This document shows positions 35,460-44,315 of a stretch of DNA of 64,000 nt, one piece after another. Position 1 is the first letter of the stretch. The number at the start of each line of letters is the position of its first letter. Source of the stretch: Oscillospiraceae bacterium. GTDB taxonomy: Bacteria; Bacillota; Clostridia; Oscillospirales; Ruminococcaceae. Position numbers and translations under genes: made by a program. The stretch is from positions 16,754 to 80,753 of the forward strand of contig JAFSCU010000016.1 of assembly GCA_017436575.1 (NCBI GenBank), read 5' to 3'. Under the pieces are notes generated by a model. The model had not been told where the DNA came from. It did not search any database and saw only the letters and a list, made by a program, of their open reading frames with translations.

Positions 35460-36643
35460 TTTTTCACCTTGTCCAATATAAATTTTGCAGCAGGCTTTTC
35501 CACGCAATAAGTCATAAATACTGCCACAAGTAAAGATACTGCAATACATATTATCAGATATTTCCACATCCAGGGCTGGTCATTAAGTTGGTTTGGTGCC
35601 ACTGTACCTTCCCAGTACGGAATCCTGAATTCTTTCAGCTTTACAGAAATATACTGATGCCAGATATACAGATTGTATGAAATACCTGCAAAGAATCTCA
35701 TAGCCTTATTACCCAGCAGAGGATTAAAAATCCTTTGCCCCATTAAAATACTGAATACTATCAGCAGATAAACCAGTGACAGTGCAAATCTGTTGTCAAT
35801 CTGCCATTTGTATATATCATCTGATTGCATACGGCTATGGCACATCAGTTTATACAAATACAATCCTGTAACTGCCAATACTGCAGATGTTATATCCAGC
35901 AGTTTATTTTGTTTTAAATACTTTGCAATGGCGATGTATATCCAGGCGCCCAGCATACCATTGGCAAATACACAGCTGTATGTAAAGCTGTTATGTGCAT
36001 ATAGCCATGTGTTGATATTGATCGAATTAATATTGATTATTCCACAGCTTGCAATACTTATCAAAACCATAATAGTGTATGTGACTATTGGTTTTTTCTG
36101 AAAAAATCTTGCAATAAAAGGGAATAAAATATAAAACTGCACTTCAACACATACAGTCCACAGCGCGCCATTCAGTTTTGTGCCGAATAATGTGTCAAGA
36201 GAGAAATTTGAAAAGAAAAAGATGCGTGCCAGCAGGTCTTTTATCATAAATTCACTGCCGGAATATTCTTTTAAAGGCAGAGCGAAACAAAACAGACATA
36301 TTGCAATACAAAGATAATATGACGGGAAAATCCTGGCTATTCTTTTTATGTAAAAATCTTTTGCGGGCACAGTTTTTGTGCCATAAACCATTTCTTTTGC
36401 ATAGGGAAGAAACAGGCAGAATCCTGACAAAAGAATCATCATATCCACAAGAATCGCACCGTTTCTCGGTATCCAGTCAAGATTTATGTTTTTGTAAATT
36501 GGCATAATCCATGACTGCTGCCAGAAATGAAACCACACAATTATCAATACAGTAACTGCGCGTATGCCATCCAGCACATCTATGTGTCCCTGCCGGTAAG
36601 TGTTTGCGGTTATATTATCAGAAGCAAGTTTCTTTTCGGACAT
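35456..36643 (-). CDS. Acyltransferase 3 family membrane protein
   Basis: A 395-residue membrane O-acyltransferase with about ten helices. The family start is VLDGIRAVTVLIIVWFHFW (with the conserved Arg and His), then LSGFCLFLPYAKEM, RRIARIFPSYYLC-like KRIARIFPSYYLC, and LWTVCVEVQFYILFPF. Such enzymes acylate cell-surface polysaccharides, peptidoglycan or exported small molecules. Translationally coupled to a MATE exporter, so the pair may modify and export one product, though this is inference. Ribosome binding site AAAGGAAT. Confidence 0.9.
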   Translation of the reverse strand: MSEKKLASDNITANTYRQGHIDVLDGIRAVTVLIIVWFHFWQQSWIMPIYKNINLDWIPRNGAILVDMMILLSGFCLFLPYAKEMVYGTKTVPAKDFYIKRIARIFPSYYLCIAICLFCFALPLKEYSGSEFMIKDLLARIFFFSNFSLDTLFGTKLNGALWTVCVEVQFYILFPFIARFFQKKPIVTYTIMVLISIASCGIININSININTWLYAHNSFTYSCVFANGMLGAWIYIAIAKYLKQNKLLDITSAVLAVTGLYLYKLMCHSRMQSDDIYKWQIDNRFALSLVYLLIVFSILMGQRIFNPLLGNKAMRFFAGISYNLYIWHQYISVKLKEFRIPYWEGTVAPNQLNDQPWMWKYLIICIAVSLLVAVFMTYCVEKPAAKFILDKVKK

Positions 36644-36742
36644 ATCAGATTCCTTTTTGACAATTTATAAAGAATTGTATACTTATTAGTAAGGATTGTC
36701 AATGAAAATGGTGTATGTTATAATTAAAAAAGAGGTGATTGT

Positions 36743-37327
36743 ATGAATAATCAGCAGACTGAATATATTGAAAATTATAAGAAAAAACAGAACAGTTCTG
36801 TTGTATTCAATGCAGTTTTCCTGCTTGGAATTATTCTGCTGCGTATGCTGTTTGTTTCAAACGCATATTCTCCGGCAAATCAGGCAAGGGCAACGGCCAA
36901 AAAAGAACTGCTTGGCTCCGGTTTTCACCTTTCCATTGAAATGGATGGTAAAAAGAAATCAACAGCTTTTGACCGGTCACGATATAAAGATATGGCTTTT
37001 TCACCATCCGGCAGATACCTGCTGGTCAGAGCAAAAAACGGCACAGATTATCAGATGTATATCTTTGATACAAATTTTGTAACCGATTCATCCCAGCATT
37101 ATCTGATATATGATGATTTTAATATTATGGCGGAATGGATTTTACGCGGCAATGATATTATAGAAATAAAGCCTGATGATAAAATAACCCTTGAATTTGA
37201 CAGTTGGGATAAAGAAAAAGACAATATCTGTTTCACATTTACTGTAATTACTGCCGGCGGGGAAGAATATGCAGGCAATACCGCAATCGATTACAATCGG
37301 AAAAAAGCTGTATATATCCATCAGTAA
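36743..37327 (+). CDS. Membrane-anchored protein of unknown function, paralogue A
   Basis: A 194-residue protein with one N-terminal membrane helix (~19-40, SSVVFNAVFLLGIILLRMLFV) and an extracytoplasmic domain. The domain shares order and short motifs with the next gene: YKDMAFSPSGRYLLVRAKNG, DKITLEFDSWDKEKDNICFTF and the closing Asp-Tyr segment IDYNRKKAVYIH. These resemble one or two beta-propeller-like strands (GRYLLV) but no family is recognised. Divergent from the acyltransferase; AAGAGGTG ribosome binding site. Confidence 0.65.
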   Translation: MNNQQTEYIENYKKKQNSSVVFNAVFLLGIILLRMLFVSNAYSPANQARATAKKELLGSGFHLSIEMDGKKKSTAFDRSRYKDMAFSPSGRYLLVRAKNGTDYQMYIFDTNFVTDSSQHYLIYDDFNIMAEWILRGNDIIEIKPDDKITLEFDSWDKEKDNICFTFTVITAGGEEYAGNTAIDYNRKKAVYIHQ

Positions 37328-37363
37328 AAGTGAATCATCGCAGTGTTTTAAGTGGGGTTTTAA

Positions 37364-37876
37364 ATGAAAAGAGCAAAACAAATGATTATAAGCCTTTTGC
37401 TGTGCTGGTCGCTTATATTAATATTGTTTTTTGAAATTGAATTTTCCCACGATAGAACCAGATGGACGCTTGCTGGCAAAGGCATAGGTAACTACAGAGT
37501 TACAGTAAATGATTGCCCCACTTTCACCAGTGGCAGCCGGTTTAAGAAAATGGGGTTTTCCTATGACAATAAATACCTTATGGTACAGGGAAAACACAGC
37601 GGAAAAAACACTTTTGCTGTATTCAATATAGAAAAAGAATTCATACATAATATAAATGAAGATATACAGAAAGCCTGCCTTTCGGAAGATTCACAGCGTT
37701 TGGATTATCAGGCAGGGGAAAAGCTTTCTCTTGATTTTATCGGCTGGCATCAGGATTACGATTATATCAAATTTGATTATGAAATTACTCATTCAGACGG
37801 CAGTGAAACCACAGGCTTTTTCTGGTTGGATTATGAAGGCGGTAAAATATTGGTTGCAAATGAAGAAATCAAATGA
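37364..37876 (+). CDS. Membrane-anchored protein of unknown function, paralogue B
   Basis: A 170-residue protein starting with a hydrophobic anchor (~5-21, MIISLLLCWSLILILFF). It aligns by eye with the preceding gene: FKKMGFSYDNKYLMVQGK vs YKDMAFSPSGRYLLVRAK, EKLSLDFIGWHQDYDYIKF vs DKITLEFDSWDKEKDNICF, and WLDYEGGKILVA vs AIDYNRKKAVYI. The two genes are 36 nt apart and probably arose by tandem duplication. No known family. Confidence 0.65.
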   Translation: MKRAKQMIISLLLCWSLILILFFEIEFSHDRTRWTLAGKGIGNYRVTVNDCPTFTSGSRFKKMGFSYDNKYLMVQGKHSGKNTFAVFNIEKEFIHNINEDIQKACLSEDSQRLDYQAGEKLSLDFIGWHQDYDYIKFDYEITHSDGSETTGFFWLDYEGGKILVANEEIK

Positions 37877-37899
37877 TTTGTTAAATAATTATTTTATTG

Positions 37900-37932
37900 C
37901 GGCTGTACTGTGTTGACGTACAGCCGTATTTT
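37900..37932 (+). terminator. Intrinsic terminator
   Basis: 9-bp stem CGGCTGTAC/GTACAGCCG (37900-37908, 37918-37926), 9-nt loop, short T-rich tail. Confidence 0.7.
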
Positions 37933-38005
37933 GTGGTAAAATTTACAGAAGATATTAATAATGAATTTGTATAATTTTTTGAATTATGCAAAGGGGAGAA
38001 GTATT

Positions 38006-39265
38006 ATGGCACAGAAAATCACAGGCCCTCGCGGCACACAGGATGTTTCTCCATACGAAAGCTATAAATGGCTTTTGCTGGAAAACAAACTGAGAGAAGT
38101 AGTTGACCAGTATGGTTTTAAAGAAATCAGAACACCTACTTTCGAACATACAGAACTGTTCCTGCGCGGCGTTGGCGACACTACTGACATTGTAAACAAA
38201 GAAATGTACACCTTTGAAGACAAAGGTAAACGCAGCATCACACTGCGCCCTGAAGGCACAGCATCAACAGTGCGTTCAGTCCTGGAAAAAGGTATACTGA
38301 ACGAAGGTCTGCCTCTCAAGGCTTACTATATTCTCAGCTGTTTCAGATATGAAAAACCACAGGCTGGCCGTCTGCGTGAATTCCATCAGCTGGGCATCGA
38401 ACTTTTTGGCGCACAGGACTATACTGCTGACGCTGAAGTAATTGCAACAGGCGCAAGAATTCTTAAAGAACTGGGCCTTACAGCAGTTAAACTGAACATC
38501 AACTCCATCGGTTGTCCAAACTGCCGTCCAAAGTATCACGAAAAACTGAAAGAATATTTTGCACAGCATATTGATGGTATGTGTGAAGACTGTAAAGCAC
38601 GTTTTGAAAAGAACCCACTCCGTCTGCTGGACTGCAAGGAAGAAAAATGTTCAGCTATCGCAAAAAATGCACCGGTTGTTATCGAACACCTGTGTGATGA
38701 ATGTCACGACCACTTTGAAGGCCTGAAAAAGACACTGGACGCAATGGGCGTAGATTATCAGATTAACACAAAAATTGTTCGTGGTCTTGACTACTATACA
38801 AAAACAGTATTTGAATTTGTATATGATGGTATCGGTTCACAGGGTACAGTATGCGGCGGTGGCCGTTATGATGGTCTGTTTGAAGAACTAGGCGGCAACC
38901 ACGTGCCTGCAGTTGGCTTTGGCATGGGTCTGGAAAGACTGCTGCTGACTCTTGAAGCTGAAGGCATCTCACTGGGCGAAGATTCAGTACCGGAAATCTT
39001 CTTTGCAAACATCGGCGAAGCTGCAAAGGTTTACGCATTTACACTGGCTGAAAAAGCAAGAGCAGAAGGTATGCGCGCACAGTCTGACCTTATGGGCCGC
39101 AGCCTGAAAGCACAGATGAAATATGCTGACAAGATCAAAGCAATTTACACAGTTGTACTGGGTGATGACGAAGTTGCAAATCAGTCTGCTGTTGCAAAAA
39201 ATATGCTTACAAAAGAACAGATTACTCTGGATCTGACAAAACCTATCAGAGAACAGCTTAAATAA
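38006..39265 (+). CDS. hisS: Histidyl-tRNA synthetase
   Basis: A 419-residue class II synthetase charging tRNA-His. Motif 2 is CFRYEKPQAGRLREFHQ, histidine-binding motifs are VRGLDYYTKTVFE and GGGRYDGL, motif 3 is GFGMGLERLL; an anticodon-binding domain ends the protein. Start set at ATG 38006 (MAQKITGPRGTQDV), matching the family N-terminus and preceded by AAGGGGAG; the longer frame from 37961 has no ribosome binding site. First gene of the hisS-aspS operon, a widely conserved pair. No T-box seen. Confidence 0.98.
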   Translation: MAQKITGPRGTQDVSPYESYKWLLLENKLREVVDQYGFKEIRTPTFEHTELFLRGVGDTTDIVNKEMYTFEDKGKRSITLRPEGTASTVRSVLEKGILNEGLPLKAYYILSCFRYEKPQAGRLREFHQLGIELFGAQDYTADAEVIATGARILKELGLTAVKLNINSIGCPNCRPKYHEKLKEYFAQHIDGMCEDCKARFEKNPLRLLDCKEEKCSAIAKNAPVVIEHLCDECHDHFEGLKKTLDAMGVDYQINTKIVRGLDYYTKTVFEFVYDGIGSQGTVCGGGRYDGLFEELGGNHVPAVGFGMGLERLLLTLEAEGISLGEDSVPEIFFANIGEAAKVYAFTLAEKARAEGMRAQSDLMGRSLKAQMKYADKIKAIYTVVLGDDEVANQSAVAKNMLTKEQITLDLTKPIREQLK

Positions 39266-39279
39266 AAGAGGTAAACACT

Positions 39280-41061
39280 ATGGAAACAATGGGTAATATG
39301 CGCAGAACCCACTATTCTACACGCGTGACCGAAGAAATGGTAGGTCAGGAAGTTGTAGTAGCAGGTTATATCGCAAAAAGCAGAGACTTGGGTGCTGTTA
39401 TCTTCTGTGACGTAAGAGACACAAAAGGTATCATCCAGCTCAATTTCAATGACGAATGTCCAAGAGATGCTTTTGAAAAAGCAAAGCTTCTCAGAACAGA
39501 ATATGTTGTTATGGCAAAAGGTGTTGTAGCACTTCGTGAAAGCCCAAACAACAATATCCCTACAGGTAAAATTGAAATTCTTGTAAAAGAACTGAAAATC
39601 CTTTCAAAAGCAGATACAACTCCTTTTGAAATCAAAGATAATGTTAATGTAAATGACGAACTGCGTCTGAAATACCGTTATCTTGACCTGCGTAGATCAA
39701 ATGCACACGAAGGTCTGTTGCTCCGTCACAGACTGGCAAAAATTGCCCGTGACTATTTTGATGCAAACGATTTCGTAGAAATCGAAACACCAATCCTGGT
39801 TAAATCCACACCGGAAGGCGCCCGTGACTACGTTGTTCCTTCCCGCGTACAGCCAAACAGATTCTTTGCTCTGCCACAGTCACCACAGCTGTACAAACAG
39901 CTGCTTATGCTGTCTGACTTTGACAGATATGTTCAGATTGCACGTTGCTTCCGTGACGAAGACCTGCGTGCTGACCGTCAGCCTGAATTTACACAGATTG
40001 ACGTTGAAATGGCTTATGTTGACGAAGTTGATATCCAGACAATGAACGAAGGCTTTATCAAAAAGGCTTTCAAAGAAGTGCTGGATGTTGATGTTCCAAC
40101 ACCATTCCCTCGTATGACATACCAGAAAGCAATGGACGATTACGGCAGTGACAAACCTGATACACGTTTTGAAATGAAACTGTGTGATGTTTCCGAATGC
40201 GTTGCAAACACAGAATTTGCAGTATTCAGAAATGCTTTGGACAACGGCGGCAGCGTAAGATGTATTGTTGCAAAAGGCCTGGCAGACAAACTGACAAGAA
40301 AAGAAATCGACAAACTGACTGATGTTGTAAAAACATACGGTGCAAAGGGACTTGCCTTTACACGTATGACAGCTGATGCCACATCTTCCAGCTTTGAAAA
40401 ATTCCTTACAGCTGAAGAAATTGCTGCTCTCCACGCTAAATCCGGCGCTGAAAAAGGCGACGTTATCCTGGTTGTAGCCAGCGAGGAAAACAGCGTTGTA
40501 TACGCTGCTCTTGGCGCTCTGCGTCTGGCAATTGCAAAAAAATTCGAACTGTTCGACCCAGACCAGTTCAACTTCCTGTGGGTTACAGACTTCCCACTGT
40601 TTGAATTTGACAAGGAAGAAAACCGCTATGTAGCAGTTCACCACCCATTCACAATGCCTAAAGATGAAGACATTGACAAAGTTGAATCAGACCCAGGCGC
40701 ATGCCGTGCAAAAGCATACGATATGGTTCTCAACGGCGTTGAACTGGGCGGCGGCTCTATACGTATCAACAACCCTGAACTGCAGCAGAGAATGTTTAAA
40801 GTTCTCGGTTTCACAGAAGAAAGAATGCAGTCCAGCTTTGGCTTCCTGATTGAAGCTTACAAATACGGCGCTCCACCACATGGTGGTATGGCATACGGCT
40901 TTGACCGTCTGTGCATGCTGATGGGCAAAAAAGATTCCATCCGTGACGTTATCGCATTCCCTAAAGTACAGAACGCCAGCGAACTGATGACAGGTTGTCC
41001 TGACACAATCGAACAGAAACAGCTGGATGAACTTTACATCGCTTTGGTTGAAAAACAGTAA
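39280..41061 (+). CDS. aspS: Aspartyl-tRNA synthetase
   Basis: A 593-residue bacterial-type class II synthetase. N-terminal OB-fold anticodon domain (GQEVVVAGYIAKSRDLGAVIF), catalytic motifs YLDLRRS, ARCFRDEDLRADRQPEFTQ (motif 2) and GMAYGFDRLCML (motif 3), with the bacterial GAD insertion between motifs 2 and 3. Full length. 14 nt downstream of hisS with AAAGAGGTAA. Discriminating or non-discriminating type (also charging tRNA-Asn) cannot be told from reading alone. Confidence 0.98.
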   Translation: METMGNMRRTHYSTRVTEEMVGQEVVVAGYIAKSRDLGAVIFCDVRDTKGIIQLNFNDECPRDAFEKAKLLRTEYVVMAKGVVALRESPNNNIPTGKIEILVKELKILSKADTTPFEIKDNVNVNDELRLKYRYLDLRRSNAHEGLLLRHRLAKIARDYFDANDFVEIETPILVKSTPEGARDYVVPSRVQPNRFFALPQSPQLYKQLLMLSDFDRYVQIARCFRDEDLRADRQPEFTQIDVEMAYVDEVDIQTMNEGFIKKAFKEVLDVDVPTPFPRMTYQKAMDDYGSDKPDTRFEMKLCDVSECVANTEFAVFRNALDNGGSVRCIVAKGLADKLTRKEIDKLTDVVKTYGAKGLAFTRMTADATSSSFEKFLTAEEIAALHAKSGAEKGDVILVVASEENSVVYAALGALRLAIAKKFELFDPDQFNFLWVTDFPLFEFDKEENRYVAVHHPFTMPKDEDIDKVESDPGACRAKAYDMVLNGVELGGGSIRINNPELQQRMFKVLGFTEERMQSSFGFLIEAYKYGAPPHGGMAYGFDRLCMLMGKKDSIRDVIAFPKVQNASELMTGCPDTIEQKQLDELYIALVEKQ

Positions 41062-41074
41062 TATCAAAACAATA

Positions 41075-41104
41075 AAAGGCTATGGATTTTCCATAGCTTT
41101 TTTG
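41075..41104 (+). terminator. Intrinsic terminator of hisS-aspS
   Basis: Stem around GGCTATGG/CCATAGCT (41078-41085, 41091-41098) with ATTTT loop and a run of T. Confidence 0.85.
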
Positions 41105-41168
41105 CTTGACTATCATATGTATGATATTATAATAAAACTATAATAGTCTTATAAAAGAGGTATTTATT

Positions 41169-42245
41169 ATGTATGAACTTGAAGATTTATTTGATATTAT
41201 GAAAGTTGGTTGTCATATTATATGTGGCCTTTCAACTGAACAACGTATTGCATTGGATTTTGGCTTGCGCGAGAACAATACTTATTATGATATTGTTTTA
41301 GGTCCGGAATATAGAGCAAAGAAATTTGGTCCTATTAAACTCCGTCCCAAATCTGTTTTGAATATTTTAAAAAATGATAAAGAGTTAGCATTAAAAGGTG
41401 ATGAGTATATAAAACGACGGTTGCAATGTGTGGATTGCTGGCAATTGAAAGATTTACCGGCCAGTGCTCTGTCTATAGAACAGCGTGAAAGGATAAAGCT
41501 TATTATTGATGTGGAAAATAACAGACTGCATCATATCATAAATGTTAAAGATTTTGATGAAGTTATAATTGATATTGCAAACTGGCTAATGAATCATCAC
41601 AAGTTCAAATGTAAAGGTAATCTCGTTATTCTTACAGAAGAAGACTTTGATGAATGTGAAAAGAGTTTAAAAGCTTTTGGGTTTGAATCATATGAATGCA
41701 CAGATTTTTTTGAAATAGATGAAGCAGGCATACTGGTCAAATATGATTCTTTCAAAAAAAGAGAAAAAACCGCTGCAAAGTACGATTCCGTGAAAACAGA
41801 AAATAAAGAAACTACTGATACAGTTATAGAAAAGCAATTTCCGCAGTGGTTCAAAGATTCTCTGGTATTGTTAATAAAAGCCGGGGCAAATGTCGATATT
41901 GAATTTCCACAGGAGTTTATAGATTCTGTCAATGATGTTTTAAATGGTACTTCTAAATGGGACCGTGAGATAACAGCAGTTTTTATGCATGAAAAAACAT
42001 CCACTGAACATATAGATGAGGCCTTAATGCAAAATAGGTTAAACAGAAACCAAATTATGACCTATATTTTTGCTATGGCTAAAATAATGGCTGTATTAGT
42101 CATTCAAAATAATGAAACGATGGAAGAAAAAGCTGTTAGTCTGAAGACTATTGATAAAGCAATAGAAGATGCTTTGAAATTTACAGATGAGAATTACTTT
42201 AAATTATTTATGGAAACTATAGTTTCATTGGAAGATTGTATATAA
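41169..42245 (+). CDS. Hypothetical 358-aa protein, likely accessory
   Basis: A 358-residue soluble protein with no signal peptide or membrane helix and no family recognised. The N-terminal part (YELEDLFDIMKVGCHIICGLSTEQRIALDFGLRENNTYY) and a polar central segment with Lys/Glu runs (~190-225) are separated by a charged linker; the last ~130 residues are mostly helical. Codon usage is more AT-rich than in flanking aspS, and it is a single gene between two terminators, as for a gained island gene. Ribosome binding site AGAGGTATT. Confidence 0.6.
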   Translation: MYELEDLFDIMKVGCHIICGLSTEQRIALDFGLRENNTYYDIVLGPEYRAKKFGPIKLRPKSVLNILKNDKELALKGDEYIKRRLQCVDCWQLKDLPASALSIEQRERIKLIIDVENNRLHHIINVKDFDEVIIDIANWLMNHHKFKCKGNLVILTEEDFDECEKSLKAFGFESYECTDFFEIDEAGILVKYDSFKKREKTAAKYDSVKTENKETTDTVIEKQFPQWFKDSLVLLIKAGANVDIEFPQEFIDSVNDVLNGTSKWDREITAVFMHEKTSTEHIDEALMQNRLNRNQIMTYIFAMAKIMAVLVIQNNETMEEKAVSLKTIDKAIEDALKFTDENYFKLFMETIVSLEDCI

Positions 42246-42271
42246 TAGATTATATCAGCGGTATTGATGAT

Positions 42272-42301
42272 AAAAATCCAGGTCAAACGACCTGGATTTT
42301 T
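42272..42301. terminator. Bidirectional intrinsic terminator
   Basis: Perfect 13-bp stem AAAAATCCAGGTC/GACCTGGATTTTT (42272-42284, 42289-42301), 4-nt loop; touches the queT stop codon. Confidence 0.9.
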
Positions 42302-42821
42302 ATCTCATCATTATTTCTTTTAATCTTTTGTTGTTTTCTATTATTCTTACCAACAGCAGACCTATACCACAGCTGATTATCTGTCCTACGCCAACTGAAA
42401 CAGCCTGGGCTGTAAAAATTATAGGGTGAAAACTGCCGTTTATCATTATACACAGTTCCCAGCCGACCACAACAGCGTTGATAATAACAGGGGGCAGGGC
42501 AGAGAGTATTGGCAAACCTTTAAATCGGATATTTCTGAAAATATATGTCAGTAAGCCTGCCACCAATGTGGCAACTGTACCAAATATTATATCCAGACTT
42601 CCCAGTATATTTGCCCCGGTGGCCAGACCTATCAGATTTGTCAGAAAACAGCCTACTGTAACGCCCCATACATTTGCTATACCAAACACAGGCAACAATG
42701 TCAAAGCTTCGCTTATCCTTGCCTGCACCGCACCAAATGACAGTGGTGCCATCACAAAACCGATTACTGTATAAAGTGCGGCTATCATAGCCTGTTTGGA
42801 AAGATTGTTTGTTTTTTTCAT
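42300..42821 (-). CDS. queT: QueT family ECF transporter S component (queuosine precursor uptake)
   Basis: A 173-residue membrane protein with five to six helices. QueT marks: AALYTVIGFVMAPLSFGAVQARISEALTLLP, then VGCFLTNLIG and GSLDIIFGTVATLVAGLLTY. QueT is the substrate-binding S unit of an energy-coupling-factor transporter that takes up preQ0/preQ1/queuine-type precursors. Start set at ATG 42821 with GAGGCAA upstream; the frame to 42872 would include the leader hairpin. An intrinsic terminator ends 32 nt before this ATG with no room for a promoter between, so expression must read through a control element. ECF A/T subunits are not in the window. Confidence 0.88.
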   Translation of the reverse strand: MKKTNNLSKQAMIAALYTVIGFVMAPLSFGAVQARISEALTLLPVFGIANVWGVTVGCFLTNLIGLATGANILGSLDIIFGTVATLVAGLLTYIFRNIRFKGLPILSALPPVIINAVVVGWELCIMINGSFHPIIFTAQAVSVGVGQIISCGIGLLLVRIIENNKRLKEIMMR

Positions 42822-42941
42822 GGATATTTGCCTCGATATATTTAAAATAAAAATGCAGTGGAAACTTTCCACTGCACTTGTCTGTGTATGAAAAGCTTTG
42901 GAAACGCACAGAAGAAAAGCTTTTGAAGGCTTCTGTGTTCG
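42822..42941 (-). promoter_or_regulatory. Candidate regulatory leader (attenuator) of queT
   Basis: Between degV stop and queT the minus strand holds a hairpin CACAGAAG/CTTCTGTG (42907-42937) with two AAAGCTTTT repeats, then an intrinsic terminator TGCAGTGGA/TCCACTGCA (42854-42876) with TTTTTATTTT tail. QueT genes are known targets of preQ1 riboswitches of classes I, II and III; I could not match the class I or II consensus here. Confidence 0.5.
42854..42876 (-). terminator. Intrinsic terminator 32 nt before queT
   Basis: 9-bp stem (42854-42862, 42868-42876), AAGTT loop, minus-strand tail TTTTTATTTT. May end the pdxK-ecf-trmL-degV transcript or be the expression platform of the queT leader. 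Confidence 0.8.
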
Positions 42942-43802
42942 TTATTCACCTGTGTAGTACATAATGCCGATACTGTGGTTGCCGGCATTTGTTGCCACTG
43001 CACTGCCCAGCTCTATAGCCAGCATAGGCGGCACACCCAGTTCCTTTTCACAGGCAGAATACAGTTCTTTACCGTATTCTTCATCTGTATACCCGATAAT
43101 GTAGTGTTTCGGGTCATTTGTTCTTTCTTTGAATTGTCTGATAAGCGCAGGGATAACCATTTTATCACCGCGCACTTTCTGTACCACAGTTGTATCACCA
43201 TGGTCCATTACAATGATTGGTTTCAGTCCCATAAGTTCACCGGCAAAAGCTGCAGCAGCAGAAATTCTGCCAGATTTTTTCATAAATTTCAGAGTGTATG
43301 CAGACAGCAGAATCTGTGTTCTTGCAAATTCACTTTTAAGATATGAAATAATCTGCTGTGGTGTAAGGCCTTCCTCAATCATTTTATCGGCCTGCATTAC
43401 AGGCCAGCCATAGGCAACAGAATAGGCGTTACTGTCCAGCACTTCGATATTAACCTTGCTGTCTGGGTTTTCGTCAAAAAACAATGTTTTTGCCATCACA
43501 GCGGCATCGTATGTGGCGGATGCACCTTTGTTTATTGTAACAATGATAATATCTGTTGCACCGTCACGCACCAATGCTTCAATCTTTTCACCATAGCGCA
43601 TCATTGTAATATGTGCTGTTTTTGGAATGTTGGTACAGCTTTCAAGAATTTTATAATATTTTTTATTGGTAATATCATATCTTTCTTCATAGCTTTTACC
43701 ATCTTCTGTAGTGATGTAAAAACCCAGAATTTCCACATTTTTCAGTTTTGCCTTTACCGGAATATCACATCCGGAGTCAGTAATTATTTTAATATTATAC
43801 AA
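42942..43802 (-). CDS. DegV family fatty-acid-binding protein (second paralogue)
   Basis: A 286-residue DegV protein: IKIITDSGCDIPV, KTAHITMMRYGEKIEAL, VTINKGASATYDAAV, LKFMKKSGRISAAAAFAGELMGLKPII and the end GSAVATNAGNHSIGIMYY. The last motif and the TTSQPS-equivalent (CTNIPKTAHIT) differ from the 11593 paralogue, so the bound lipid may differ. TTG start, with GGGAG from the last codons of trmL as ribosome binding site, so translation is coupled. Fourth gene of the leftward pdxK-ecf-trmL-degV operon. Confidence 0.9.
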   Translation of the reverse strand: MYNIKIITDSGCDIPVKAKLKNVEILGFYITTEDGKSYEERYDITNKKYYKILESCTNIPKTAHITMMRYGEKIEALVRDGATDIIIVTINKGASATYDAAVMAKTLFFDENPDSKVNIEVLDSNAYSVAYGWPVMQADKMIEEGLTPQQIISYLKSEFARTQILLSAYTLKFMKKSGRISAAAAFAGELMGLKPIIVMDHGDTTVVQKVRGDKMVIPALIRQFKERTNDPKHYIIGYTDEEYGKELYSACEKELGVPPMLAIELGSAVATNAGNHSIGIMYYTGE

Positions 43803-43808
43803 TTTTAT

Positions 43809-44309
43809 CTACTCCCAGTCATACTTGGTAAGATGACCGCTGATTTCAAAACCTTCAAAATCCCACTGGCGCAGAATTTCATAGGTTGCTATTGCCACAG
43901 TATTTGACAGATTCAGACTGCGGATATGGGTCAGCATAGGCATCCTAACACAGGACTCTTTATTGTTGAACAAAATTTCTTCGTCTATACCTTTGTCTTC
44001 ACGGCCAAACACTATATAGCAGTTGTCGGGATAATTGACATCAGTATATTTGTTAAGACCCTTTGTGGTAAAATAATAAAACTTACCATCAGGGTTTTTA
44101 GCATAGAAATCTTCTGTGCTATCATATAATTTTACACTAAGTTTATCCCAATAGTCAAGCCCTGCGCGCTTTAATTTTTTATCATCCAATACAAAGCCAA
44201 GAGGCCCCACCAAGTGGAGCCTTGCACCTGTAGCCGCACAGGTTCTTGCTATATTGCCTGTATTCTGGGGAATCTGTGGTTGAAACAGTACAATATTTAT
44301 AGTTTTCAT
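43809..44309 (-). CDS. trmL: tRNA (cytidine/uridine-34 2'-O-) methyltransferase TrmL
   Basis: A 166-residue SPOUT methyltransferase modifying the wobble ribose of tRNA-Leu. Motifs: LFQPQIPQNTGNIARTCAATGARLHLVGPLGF (N-terminal), YIVFGREDKGI (SAM-binding loop) and MPMLTHIRSLNLSNTVAIATYE (knot). Full length for TrmL/CspR. Lies between the ECF S component and degV in one operon with a 6-nt gap on each side. Confidence 0.95.
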   Translation of the reverse strand: MKTINIVLFQPQIPQNTGNIARTCAATGARLHLVGPLGFVLDDKKLKRAGLDYWDKLSVKLYDSTEDFYAKNPDGKFYYFTTKGLNKYTDVNYPDNCYIVFGREDKGIDEEILFNNKESCVRMPMLTHIRSLNLSNTVAIATYEILRQWDFEGFEISGHLTKYDWE

Positions 44310-44315
44310 AATTTA

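Noticed and set aside
39880-40644. 254-codon minus-strand frame over aspS
   Set aside because: Antisense to aspS with Cys/Phe/Asn-rich shadow composition; aspS itself is unambiguous.
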